In this document: piece by piece, positions 36,001 to 41,260 of the stretch
How the letters are laid out: every line of letters starts with the position of its first letter
Numbering within the stretch: the first letter of the stretch is position 1
NCBI RefSeq assembly: GCF_037975245.1
Contig: NC_092572.1
Span: forward strand, 29,435,989 to 29,499,988
Length of the DNA: 64,000 bases
Direction: 5' to 3'
Source of the DNA: Apostichopus japonicus
Lineage: Eukaryota > Echinodermata > Holothuroidea > Aspidochirotida > Stichopodidae
Notes under the pieces: generated by a model
The model's database searches: none
The model's input: the letters and a program-made list of their open reading frames with translations, nothing else
What the model was told of the DNA's origin: nothing
Made by a program: the position numbers and the translations under genes

Positions 36001-37725
36001 GTATTCCGTACCTGGCATTAAAGGTTTGATTTTACCATGGAACTGCAACGGCCTAGACAGCTTGGATTGTAGTCTTGAAAAGAAGAATGCTGCTTTAGTT
36101 TGTTGTCCCACAAAACATATAACACAATAATGGAATCATAGCATGTTTCACAGTTATGCGAGGAACTTAGTTCGGTTTGTTGGGATAAGCTTTAATTATA
36201 TGACTTCCCAAGTTTGTCCCCACCTGAATCTGGGATATGTGTAATTAATTTTGCAACATATGCTCTGTGTGGAAAACGTCTGTCAACCAAGATGGATTAA
36301 ATAACTTCCACCTGAAATACCTGTCTAAACTGATACTCTAACTCTAAACAAACATATTCTACAAGCACATCGGTAGTTTTGAGATTCTGCAACAGTTTCT
36401 GCATTTTTACAGATTCCTGTGTCAACCCTTCTTCTGAGTTTCCACTCTTTTTCCAGTAAACACCTACGTGACAAATGTGCGGCAATGCTGTGTCTATTAT
36501 GTGTCTGTTTGTGTCAAAGTCACACTTTTCACACAAAATTGCTGCTGTTTTCATGGATAATGATAGCTTTAGTCAAGCATATTAATGAATGGGTTGGGCA
36601 GAATTAAACCAATACATTAGCCCCTTAAACTGTCAAGTACACAATTCAATTTCATTAAAAGTATATGATATGAGCATTTGCCTCATTAGTGTTCTAGTTT
36701 TTGACCGTCTACTGAGGTTCTTATTTGGATTAGCTCAATTTCAATTGGCATCGTGAAATAGCATCAGAACGATGAAACATTTTTGGTTTCTGGTTATTTC
36801 AAGGACTTGTCACCTGGGTATTTTTTCAAAGAATGGCAGGATGTGGGAAGAAATCTGAAGCTTGATGAGACAGAGCTTGACAAAAGAGAGGCAGATAACA
36901 AAAGACGGGGACAAAAAGAAGTGGTGTCCCACATGTTGCTACTATGTTGATGTTGCTAGACATGTTGATGCCACACTGAAGAAACTTAACTCTAGAATGC
37001 ACTGCCTGCGTAAAATGAAAACTTTTCAAATTGATGAACGTATTCTGACTATGTTTTATACTTCCACCATTTGTGGGGTATGGAAATACAATTTGATTTC
37101 TTGGGGCAGGAATGCGAGAAAGGAAGATCAGAACCGTATAGACTCTTTAATCCGTCAGGCGGGCCGCATAATTGGCAACAGCCAACCCTCTTACTCATCA
37201 AGTTATACCCATCTACTCCAACAGAAATTAGACATGATTTTGGATGATGCTGACCACCCACTGCATGGAAAATTTCAGAATGCAGTGATTCCTCGGAGCG
37301 GGAGGATGAGGCTTCCGACAGCCAAAACTAATCGTCACCTCTCCTCATTCGTCCCACAGTGCATCAGAATCCATAATCAAAATTACAATCGCTAGTGTTC
37401 TTGCCCTATGGTAACACCTTCACTGTTTTTGTCATACTTAGTCTTGCCATTGTTGGACTTTGTAATTTTATTGTCTTATTGTTTTACGTGAGTCAATTTC
37501 CTGTTGTATTTTAATGTTATATCCATCTTATTCTGTACAACAAGCATTTAATTACCCGAAGCGGGTTTAATAAAGTGAATCTTATCTTGTCTTATCTTAT
37601 CTTATGGAAACAGAAACGTGGGATGAAAGCAACAAACAAAACACCGAGAGACGCTCTAAAAGCAACTGATCGTAAGGACCTGTCTGATTATCTTCTTAAT
37701 AGGGAACAATGTGGTAAAACTTCAG
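2769..37725 (+). CDS. ZU5-UPA-Death gene, copy A (5' end outside the window)
   Basis: Gene-level entry joining the exons listed separately. The order is: end of ZU5 plus start of UPA (2769-3001), UPA (3727-3864 and 8993-9130), a long linker of up to 16 small exons (10298-33806), and a Death-domain exon (36804-37725) interrupted by a LINE. All junctions have AG acceptors and GT donors and all phases join without a stop until the LINE. The family is known for cytoplasmic signalling modules (UNC5, PIDD1), where UPA can pack against the Death domain and the Death domain recruits partners. The first ZU5 exon must lie upstream of position 1, because copy B has it at 40937-41260. The linker is far longer than in copy B (about 487 against 63 codons). 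The Death domain is probably non-functional. Transcription is inferred, not shown. Confidence 0.72.
3727..3864 (+). CDS. Copy A exon: middle of UPA domain
   Basis: This 138-nt exon is phase 0 on both sides. It is preceded by TTTTTCCTTCAAG and followed by AAG|GTAAAT. It encodes 46 residues starting IIEKNDMKIVQEKPF and containing FFKEGQLPLKILLEKIQP and SWKC. The alternating hydrophobic pattern around a central FKEGQLPLKI strand agrees with the middle of UPA domains. Copy B has the same-length exon at 53089-53226 with about 30 of 46 residues shared by eye. Confidence 0.85.
4106..6269. mobile_element. Fold-back TIR element built of GATATC palindromes
   Basis: The ends TATGGCAAGCCGTTTTACTT and its inverted match near 6230-6269 form TIRs of about 40 bp. 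A direct repeat GTTCG flanks both sides (4101-4105 and 6270-6274). Copy B has the empty site at about 53460-53490 (CATCTGGCACATTCGCATGC). The inside is about 37 copies of GATATC at 20-50 bp spacing, with longer palindromes such as AATATGACGTCATATT. It has no transposase and hosts a nested hAT-like element at 4329-5058. The flanking repeat could be shorter than 5 bp, because CG at the border is ambiguous. Confidence 0.85.
4329..5058. mobile_element. Nested hAT-like non-autonomous element
   Basis: The termini CAGGGATGTAAGT and ACTTACATCCCTG are inverted and begin with the CAG/CTG typical of hAT elements. TTAAAT flanks both sides (6 bp by strict matching; hAT elements make 8). Poly-T runs next to both ends and a two-copy 72-bp tandem repeat (TGAGCTAGCCTAACATAAC) at about 4858-4990 are inside. 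It interrupts the GATATC array, so it is the younger insertion. No coding capacity. Confidence 0.75.
6540..7293. repeat. GGGCCCAA-rich repeat, copy A intron
   Basis: Two to three rounds of a roughly 250-bp unit with ACATTGCA..AACT..GCAA, TACAGT.GTTGGTTAATA and GGGCCCAA words. It matches 53810-54110 of copy B. It ends CAAGGAACCATAGTGTGTGT..GGCTCTTGTTCT like the GGTTCC family. Long open frames on both strands here result from the repeat and are not genes. Confidence 0.6.
7347..8887. mobile_element. TTAA-flanked TIR element in copy A intron
   Basis: Left end AGTGCATTTACACGACA and right end TGTCGTGTAAACGCGCCT are inverted and flanked by TTAA (7343-7346 and 8888-8891). Copy B lacks it: the intron runs straight from GAGGAAGACAAACGTACAT to GGTTTGTTTAAGAG near 54190-54225. 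TTAA targets are known for piggyBac and Kolobok elements. Both arms are rich in CGACAA/TTGTCG words. No transposase was recognised, so it is non-autonomous. The middle (7640-8560) shows nothing recognisable. Confidence 0.75.
8993..9130 (+). CDS. Copy A exon: end of UPA domain
   Basis: This 138-nt exon is phase 0 on both sides, with acceptor TTTGTCGCAG and donor AAG|GTTTGT. It encodes ELSFRKIAMPLEYSRPFCF followed by CTFYFKATQEETIELRVPYK. The F.F strand followed by a polar loop and a final hydrophobic strand is the usual end of ZU5-UPA. The intron before it holds three transposable elements (4106-6269 with a nested hAT-like element, and 7347-8887). Copy B equivalent: 54314-54451, same length and same unusual GTTTGT donor. 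Confidence 0.85.
9131..10297. other. Intron, copy A
   Basis: 9131-9820 matches 54452-55150 of copy B. At about 9820 the two copies part company; copy A continues into the expanded linker region and copy B goes straight to its linker exon. This is the left border of the linker expansion. Confidence 0.65.
10298..10358 (+). CDS. Copy A linker exon, slot 1 (MDIRIPGR type)
   Basis: This 61-nt exon enters in phase 0 and leaves in phase 1, between CTTCATTTAG and CTCTG|GTGAGT. It encodes MDIRIPGRMSAKSSSLKPIS. A close copy with the same boundaries lies at 30200-30260, showing that the segment was duplicated as a unit. It is serine-rich and low in hydrophobics, as expected of a flexible linker. The phase-1 end is completed only by the 65-nt partner exon type (10900, 25835 or 30817), so the two slots act as a pair. 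Confidence 0.65.
10900..10964 (+). CDS. Copy A linker exon, slot 2 (EATNTTVEQQ type)
   Basis: This 65-nt exon enters in phase 1 and leaves in phase 0, between CATCAACAAAAG and AAC|GTAAGT. With the G from the previous exon it reads EATNTTVEQQEDKGNDVRSK. It is acidic and glutamine-rich. Intact copies with identical boundaries are at 25835-25899 and 30817-30881; decayed copies are at about 17121 and 22245. The acceptor lacks a strong pyrimidine tract (ACAAAAG), so splicing efficiency is uncertain. Confidence 0.65.
10965..12011. other. Intron, copy A
   Basis: Non-coding; matched by 25900-26965. No conserved frame or RNA gene seen. Confidence 0.6.
13339..13351 (+). promoter_or_regulatory. AGGTCAAAGGTCA (DR1-like), repeat copy
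   Basis: Perfect direct repeat of AGGTCA with 1-bp spacing, the consensus for RXR/HNF4/COUP-type nuclear receptors. The same 13 bases recur at 18810, 28289, 28569, 28849 and 29128. Function is not shown; it is part of a repeat. Confidence 0.35.
14260..14364 (+). CDS. Copy A linker exon, 105-nt type, unit 1 of block 1
   Basis: This 105-nt exon is phase 0 on both sides, between TTTAATTGCAG and TTG|GTAAAG. It encodes 35 residues beginning DVSASSLSGNPVPTQSADA and ending NESTAVVL. It is the first of four units spaced 347 bp apart, intron included. The type is homologous to copy B exon 55244-55357 (shared ..ASxSG.. and ..RR.NEST..). It is Ser/Thr-rich and probably disordered. Being symmetric, any number of units can be added or skipped without changing frame. 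Confidence 0.7.
14607..14711 (+). CDS. Copy A linker exon, 105-nt type, unit 2 of block 1
   Basis: Second 105-nt exon of the array, phase 0 to 0, with the same acceptor and an ATG|GTAAAG donor. It encodes DVSASSLSGNPVPSQSADA up to NESTAVVM. It differs from unit 1 by only a few substitutions, which points to recent tandem duplication or gene conversion. Confidence 0.7.
14954..15058 (+). CDS. Copy A linker exon, 105-nt type, unit 3 of block 1
   Basis: Third 105-nt exon, phase 0 to 0, almost identical to unit 2 except SRKRRYNEST in place of SRERRYNEST. Spacing to the previous exon is again exactly 347 bp, and the intervening intron sequence is also repeated. Confidence 0.7.
15301..15405 (+). 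CDS. Copy A linker exon, 105-nt type, unit 4 of block 1
   Basis: Fourth exon of the array, phase 0 to 0, diverged from the others: DVSASSPSNSPVSSQSADV, then PHSKKRCYNEST. It ends ATG|GTAAAG, and the downstream intron (AGTCTATTTAGTCATCTC) no longer matches the repeat, so this is the edge unit of the array. The SKKRCYNEST ending links it to the 120-nt exon at 16291. Confidence 0.7.
15981..16250. repeat. 36-bp minisatellite, block 1, part 1
   Basis: Degenerate tandem copies of a 36-bp unit of the form AACTATGCTAGAACAGGGCT + GAGTATGAGTACACAT. The period is a multiple of 3, which keeps frames open on both strands (12-residue repeats of the type MSTHNYARTGLS on the plus strand). Intronic, just before linker exon 16291. 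Confidence 0.88.
16291..16410 (+). CDS. Copy A linker exon, 120-nt type, block 1
   Basis: This 120-nt exon is phase 0 to 0, between CATATATTGCAG and ATG|GTTAAG. It encodes 40 residues: GVSTESLLERSVPSKSGNV, then HSEKRCIDESTAEVIDVPLM. It is a longer relative of the 105-nt exons and most like copy B exon 55244 (CIDEST against RLNEST). Directly upstream is the 36-bp minisatellite, which is open in the same frame and runs into this exon without a stop if the intron is retained. Confidence 0.62.
16667..17045. repeat. 36-bp minisatellite, block 1, part 2
   Basis: Same unit as 15981-16250, with some 30-bp variants (GGTATGGGTACACATAACTA). Variant order differs from block 2, which points to turnover inside the array after block duplication. 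Confidence 0.88.
17121..17179 (+). pseudogene. Decayed slot-2 linker exon, block 1
   Basis: Sequence around GGAACAACAAGAACACAAAA matches the 65-nt slot-2 exons, and the following 200 bp match the intron after 30817-30881. The donor has become GTATGT and a small deletion plus a TAA break the frame at the start, so it is unlikely to be used. Confidence 0.5.
19730..19834 (+). CDS. Copy A linker exon, 105-nt type, unit 1 of block 2
   Basis: Block 2 counterpart of 14260-14364, phase 0 to 0, with TTG|GTAAAG donor. It reads DVSASSLSGNPVPSQSADA. It belongs to the second copy of the roughly 5-kb block and differs from block 1 by scattered substitutions only. Confidence 0.68.
20077..20181 (+). CDS. 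Copy A linker exon, 105-nt type, unit 2 of block 2
   Basis: Phase 0 to 0, 105 nt. It carries the SRKRRYNEST variant seen in unit 3 of block 1, so the unit equivalent to 14607 is the one missing here (or the extra one there). Donor ATG|GTAAAG. Confidence 0.68.
20425..20529 (+). CDS. Copy A linker exon, 105-nt type, unit 3 of block 2
   Basis: Edge unit of the block 2 array, equal to 15301-15405 (DVSASSPSNSPVSSQSADV, PHSKKRCYNEST). Phase 0 to 0. Spacing from the previous exon is 348 bp because of a one-base insertion in the intron. Confidence 0.68.
21105..21374. repeat. 36-bp minisatellite, block 2, part 1
   Basis: Block 2 copy of 15981-16250, with a few substitutions. Confidence 0.88.
21415..21534 (+). 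CDS. Copy A linker exon, 120-nt type, block 2
   Basis: Counterpart of 16291-16410 in the second block, apparently identical in its coding part, with the same acceptor and the GTTAAG donor. It is again preceded by the in-frame 36-bp minisatellite. Confidence 0.62.
21791..22165. repeat. 36-bp minisatellite, block 2, part 2
   Basis: Block 2 copy of 16667-17045. It has two CATGTATGAG-type units and one GGTATGGG-type unit, while block 1 has the reverse ratio. Confidence 0.88.
22245..22303 (+). pseudogene. Decayed slot-2 linker exon, block 2
   Basis: Same decayed 65-nt exon relic as at 17121-17179, with the same broken frame and GTATGT donor. The decay therefore predates the duplication of the block. 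Confidence 0.5.
22594..23511. other. Intron without a copy elsewhere in the window
   Basis: Begins where block 2 ends. A GC-richer piece at 23110-23250 (GGCGTTGCCCATTGACCCC) looks inserted, but no borders were found. Confidence 0.5.
23512..23569 (+). CDS. Copy A linker exon, slot 1 (RKINSSGT type)
   Basis: This 58-nt exon enters in phase 0 and leaves in phase 1, between a strong tract TTGTTGTTTTTCAG and ACAG|GTTAGT. It encodes RKINSSGTVHEEQGSLIGT. It is unlike the MDIRIPGR exons, but its phases are the same and it sits just before the slot-2 exon at 25835, so it can take the slot-1 place. It lies in the stretch between the duplicated blocks that has no copy elsewhere in the window. Confidence 0.5.
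24245..25464. mobile_element. TTAA-flanked TIR element inside a duplicated block
   Basis: The left end AAGCCCAGTCACATCTCACC and the right end GGTTAGATGTGACTGGGCC are inverted, and TTAA flanks both sides (24241-24244 and 25465-25468). The parental copy at about 10549-10595 has the empty site (AGTATTGTTTAATATTGATA). The arms contain runs of CCGTT/AACGG words. The TTAA target fits piggyBac or Kolobok families. No transposase. It inserted after duplication of the surrounding block. Confidence 0.82.
25835..25899 (+). CDS. Copy A linker exon, slot 2, second copy
   Basis: 65 nt, phase 1 to 0, between CATCAACAAAAG and AAC|GTAAGT. With the preceding G it reads EATNTTVEQQEDKSNDVPSK. Near-identical to 10900-10964. 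The slot-1 partner of the original unit was not copied here; 23512 is the only phase-compatible upstream exon. Confidence 0.63.
28225..29340. repeat. Fourfold 280-bp tandem repeat with AGGTCA pairs
   Basis: Four nearly identical units at 280, 280 and 279 bp spacing. Blocks 1 and 2 have one unit each (13290-13560 and 18760-19030). Every unit has a perfect AGGTCAAAGGTCA. Open frames of 80-85 codons in each unit come from the repeat and show no domain. Confidence 0.9.
30200..30260 (+). CDS. Copy A linker exon, slot 1, second copy
   Basis: 61 nt, phase 0 to 1, between CTTCATTTAG and CTCTG|GTGAGT. It reads MEFRLPGRMSANSSSLKPIS. Flanking intron sequence also matches 9810-10500, so about 1.2 kb was copied. 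Confidence 0.65.
30817..30881 (+). CDS. Copy A linker exon, slot 2, third copy
   Basis: 65 nt, phase 1 to 0, between CATCAACAAAAG and AAG|GTAAGT. With the preceding G it reads DETNKTVEQQEDKSSDVPSK. It is the most diverged of the three intact slot-2 exons but keeps all boundaries, which argues for selection on the frame or for recent origin. Confidence 0.65.
31021..33695. other. Intron, nothing recognised
   Basis: AT-rich, without repeats shared with the rest of the window and without open frames of note. It separates the last slot-2 exon from the last linker exon. Confidence 0.55.
33696..33806 (+). CDS. Copy A last linker exon before the Death domain
   Basis: 111 nt, phase 0 to 0, with a good tract CATTTCTTTCTCACAG and donor CAG|GTAAGT. 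It encodes 37 residues: DPSLPSHRAIRGEAEGNPA, then EAMTKDSEEVTDETLQ. It is acidic at the end. It may be the counterpart of copy B exon 55552-55626 by position, but the similarity is weak. Confidence 0.6.
33939..35225. repeat. GGTTCCTTGC repeat family, member 1
   Basis: It starts GGTTCCTTGC..AAAGGAACCTATGTAG and ends GCAAGGAACCACAGTGCACT..GGGCTCTTGTTT, so short inverted ends are present. The inside consists of diverged sub-repeats of AACTCCCAGTGCCAAGGTGT, TTGATATTTTGGGACAAGTT and AGGTCACCAAAGGTCA. It shares its structure and ends with 38465-40147. It lies in the copy A intron before the Death exon. Non-coding; ORFs within it are open by chance. Confidence 0.75.
34118..34133 (+). promoter_or_regulatory. 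AGGTCA-CCAA-AGGTCA (DR4-like), repeat copy
   Basis: Perfect direct repeat with 4-bp spacing, as bound by thyroid-hormone/LXR-type receptors. It recurs at 34266, 34665, 38646 and 39590, and with an ACAA spacer at 38794. Part of the GGTTCC repeat family; function not shown. Confidence 0.3.
35226..36803. other. Intron before the copy A Death exon, nothing recognised
   Basis: AT-rich sequence without shared repeats. Short open frames show no domain. Confidence 0.55.
36804..37725 (+). pseudogene. Copy A Death-domain exon split by a LINE fragment
   Basis: The exon starts at GAC after GGTTATTTCAAG. It encodes DLSPGYFFKEWQDVGRNLKL, then DETELDKREADNK and QKEVVSHML, matching helices 1-4 of the copy B Death domain. 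At 36946 a 656-bp LINE fragment interrupts it and brings a TGA at 36948-36950. The domain resumes at 37605 with WKQKRGMKATNKTPRDALKA and TDRKDLSDYLL (helices 5-6) and reaches a possible donor TTCAG|GTAAGT at 37726. Without the insert and one TATG the frame is continuous. As it stands, the protein would end after helix 4. If the donor is not used, the second part reads on to a stop at about 37845. Confidence 0.8.
36947..37602 (+). mobile_element. 5'-truncated LINE fragment in the copy A Death exon
   Basis: It is flanked by TATG (36943-36946 and 37603-37606) and ends in a (CTTAT)n-like 3' tail. It codes for the end of a LINE reverse transcriptase protein: HVDATLKKLNSRMHCLRKM, then LTMFYTSTICGVWKYNLISW and RIDSLIRQAGRIIGN, up to a stop at about 37395. 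This part follows the catalytic core in CR1/Rex-type LINEs. The catalytic motifs are absent, as expected of a 5'-truncated copy. The ORF is still open, so the insertion looks fairly young. Confidence 0.82.
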
Positions 37726-38464
37726 GTAAGTCGAATACAACAAAACATGAGATCAGTAAGGAGGATTATGTATTTCTTGGTTTGTATTTACACTATACAG
37801 GTGTACATTCTATAGCCAAATACAATATGAAAAGGATATTAGCATAGTAAGAACAATTGACATAACTTATGAAAAACCTACTTATTGTGCAAAAACAACT
37901 TATGTAAGTCTAGAAGCAATTTTGAATGGAGGTATAATCTGCAGATTTTTAGTTAGCAAGCAGCTGTAAAGAACATTAAGTTGTAAAGGAGTCTTATGTT
38001 TACTTCTTATAACGCTATGTTAGAACTGCATAAAACATGCAAACCCATATGCAGGTTATTCCCCTTGAAAGGAGCATTATTATGATTCAGTCTACAACCT
38101 GTGTTATGTCATGCATACCTTTAATTTTCTGACTATGTTATATAACGTTGATATGTTTGAAACAAAATAAATATCAATTAAGTTCTCCTTATACATGACC
38201 TCTGTCAACAATGCATTGAAAGAGGTGTGAGATTATTTTGTTCATTGCAACAACAATCATGTAAACATTTATATGCAAATGAGATATTTGGCAGTATTGT
38301 GAGATATTCATTTGGTCTCACTATTTGTATAATGGTGTGTCCATCTTTGAAGGGTGTCTCACAAGCTCCTACAAGTTTATAGAAAGTAACTATCAATAGG
38401 GACATCACTACAGTAGAAATGAAATCTATCAAGAATTTGCCATAAATGTTGCTTATAAATTTTT

Positions 38465-40147
38465 GGTTCCTTGCTAAAAGCAAAGGAACCTATGTATTCA
38501 GGTTTGCGTGTGTGTGTATGTGTGTGTGTGACGCTTTAGCTTGTGTGCACGATAACTCAACAAGGGAACGACCAATCATTACCATATTTGGTGGGTGGGT
38601 GGCCCATAGTGAGAGGAAGATGCCTATTGTTTTTGGTGACCGCAAAGGTCACCAAAGGTCAGTAAGATGCCAAAAACCAATATATTAAAAACAGCAATAA
38701 CTCCCATTGACAGGGTCCGACATGGTTGATATTTTGGGAGTAGTTGTGAATGGGGTAAGGGATCGTTTCCAAACTTAAGGGTAATGTGATCGAAGGTCAA
38801 CAAAGGTCAATTAATGATAAAAAACTAGTATTTTTGCGATAACTTGAGAACGAAATGTCCATTAGGGTTGGGAGTTACTTCAATGTAATCCAATTGTCGA
38901 CCCGCATCTGGGTGACCCTTGACCTCAATTTGACCTCTGTGACCTTCACGTATTTTGGGGATTTTTACAATTTCGATGCTATTTTCAGATGTCAAAGACC
39001 CTTCTGATCATAAATGTCGATAGGTTTACCCCGTGTGACCTTTGTGTGTGAAGTTATATTGGGTCAAAGTTTTCGTTTGGAGTTCGGATGGCTGTACAGA
39101 TTTGTCGTATTGTTTTTGGAATCAGGAGACAAAACTACATCTGAAACCAAGGTCAAAGGTCACATTAGATAAAATGTGCTTATTTTGGGAGGAAACGGGC
39201 AAAAAAGAAAATGTTTGGTTTTGATGCTAGATTTGGATATCAAAGGTACCTTCCGATCAAAAATGTCAATGGGTTGACACCTGGGTGAACTTTGTGTGTT
39301 AAGTTATACAAGGTCAAAGTTAATTTTCAGACATTTAATGCAAGAACTCCAAGTGCCAAGGTGTGACACGGTTTTATAGTATTGATGCTATATTCACGTC
39401 TCACCGATCAAAAATGTCAATGGGTTGACCCCAGGTGACCTTTGTGTCTGAAGTTATATTAGGTCAAAGTTAATTTTCAGACATTTAGTGCAATAACTCC
39501 CAGTGGCAAGGTGTGACACGGTTGATATTTTAGGACAAGTTGCAAATGGTATAGGGGAATGTTTTCAAAGTTAACGGTCATGTGATCCGAGGTCACCAAA
39601 GGTCAATGTCAAAAAATAGTATTTTGGGGGGAGAAAATGGGCAAAGAAAAATGTTTGAATCTTTACAGTTTTGATGCTCTATTTAGGTCTCACCGATCAA
39701 AAATGTCAATTGGTTGACCCCCGGGTTACCTTTGTGTGTGAAGTTATGTATACAAATTCAAAGTTAATTTTTAGACATTTAATGCAATTAACTCCCAATG
39801 CCAAGGTGTGACATAGTTGATATTTTGGGACAAGTTGTGAATGGGGTGGTGGAACATTTTCAAACTTAACGGTCATGTCATCTGAGGTCACCAATGTTAT
39901 CATAACTGTTGACCCGCTTGTAGGTGACCTTATATTTCTTACATTTTCGACGCCATATTCAGATCTCTAAAGTGCCATTTGATGAAAAATCTGATCACAA
40001 AAGTGTTGGCTATAGTGTTGGTTACTTTATGGGTACATGTAGGACCACAATTACTTGGACTAGTTGAGCCTAATCTTGCTTGATAATATTATGTGTATTG
40101 TCATATACCCCTACGCAAGGAACCACAGTGCCCTTGGGCTCTTGTTT
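38465..40147. repeat. GGTTCCTTGC repeat family, member 2
   Basis: Same start, end and internal sub-repeats as 33939-35225, with one more sub-repeat round. It lies between the copy A Death exon and the copy B ZU5 exon. Several AGGTCA-N4-AGGTCA pairs occur (38646, 38794, 39590). Confidence 0.75.
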
Positions 40148-40936
40148 ACATCGTTTTGTGGTACAAAGATAAGAAGAGTATATGTGAAATGTTAATCATA
40201 CTAAACTTTTTATGATCTAAGTTTGGTGAATGAACTCATCATGTGTTAGAATCCTAAAGTTAATATAAAAAAATGATACACAGCTAACTGCCTATTTGTA
40301 AGATATGTTGGGAATGTGTACATTGATATCATGATCTAAGTAGAGGTCTATACGAGATGAGAATGTTTTTAGCTGTATCAGTTTATTGAGATTCACAGAG
40401 ACAGGAACTGAGACTGCTTATACATGAAGCACTGTATTTTATTTAAATGGTATTGTTCACAATTTCACAGATATTATAGTGTGTCGTCAGAATGACCAAG
40501 TATTTCAGCATCTGATGCAGGGCGATTTCTGAAAATACAATATCTGAAGTCCTGCTCATAGATAATGTGAATCTCTCCTGTACATGATGACTGAAAAACC
40601 TAAACCTAAACACACATGTTTATCACCTTTGCGTTTTGAAGTAACTGCTTCCAATATGGGATATGGAGCAGCTCACAGGAAACATATTGTTGCTAAGCAG
40701 GGTCAAATAGTACTGACCTTGAGCAATGGACCACGGAGCAAAGGACATGGAGCTAGGAACAGCAAACAGAATTAAGACCACAGTGTTCTTTGACTCCAAT
40801 GAGGGGATTGTACTATGGGAGAGCACTGGCAGATGTATTAGCTATAAACTAAGCATTGATTGAGTTGGGGATTTTTAAGTCCTAATCTGCCCGTTGTTTA
40901 CATAACATATTTCTCTCTTTGTATTATTATCATAAG
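40148..40936. other. Region upstream of the copy B ZU5 exon
   Basis: No start exon, signal peptide or promoter motif could be supported. An open frame at 40584-40775 has no recognisable domain and no convincing donor. If copy B is a separate gene its first exon should be here or between 37726 and 38460. Confidence 0.45.
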
Positions 40937-41260
40937 ATTCTTATGTGGAAACGGCTCTTAGTGTACAAGCCATGGTTGACAAAGATGGTATTATTCTGGA
41001 GATACCAGGGACTGGTGTTAGACTTGATATTCCTCCTGGTGCTATTGACGGGAAATGCTTGATCAAGATGAAAATCATTTCAAACTATATCCAAGAAGAG
41101 TCTACATCATCATTTGCCAGTAACTCAACAGTGGTAGTGGAACTGCTTCCAGATAACTTAAAGTTGCATCATCCTGCAAAGCTTACCCTGCCTCACTGTC
41201 TCAAGTTGAAGAACCTTGTTGAATGCAAACCTCTGGTATTCAGCAGAGACCATGCTCAAG
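40937..41260 (+). CDS. Copy B exon: ZU5 domain
   Basis: This 324-nt exon is phase 1 to 1, between TATTATCATAAG and CAAG|GTACAT. It encodes about 107 residues, with GIILEIPGTGVRLDIPPGAI as the ZU5 signature (G-hydrophobic-P-PGAI), then IKMKIIS, VVVELLPDNLKLHHPAKLTL and PLVFSRD. ZU5 domains begin with this G..L.IP.G.....IP pattern. The next exon supplies the FSW end of the fold. The acceptor tract is AT-rich and weak and the donor GTACAT is below average, but the phase fits the next exon. Confidence 0.88.

Noticed and set aside
40584-40775. Possible start exon of copy B (MMTEKPKPKHTCLSPLR..)
   Set aside because: No donor with the phase needed for 40937 was seen, and the peptide shows no domain or signal sequence.
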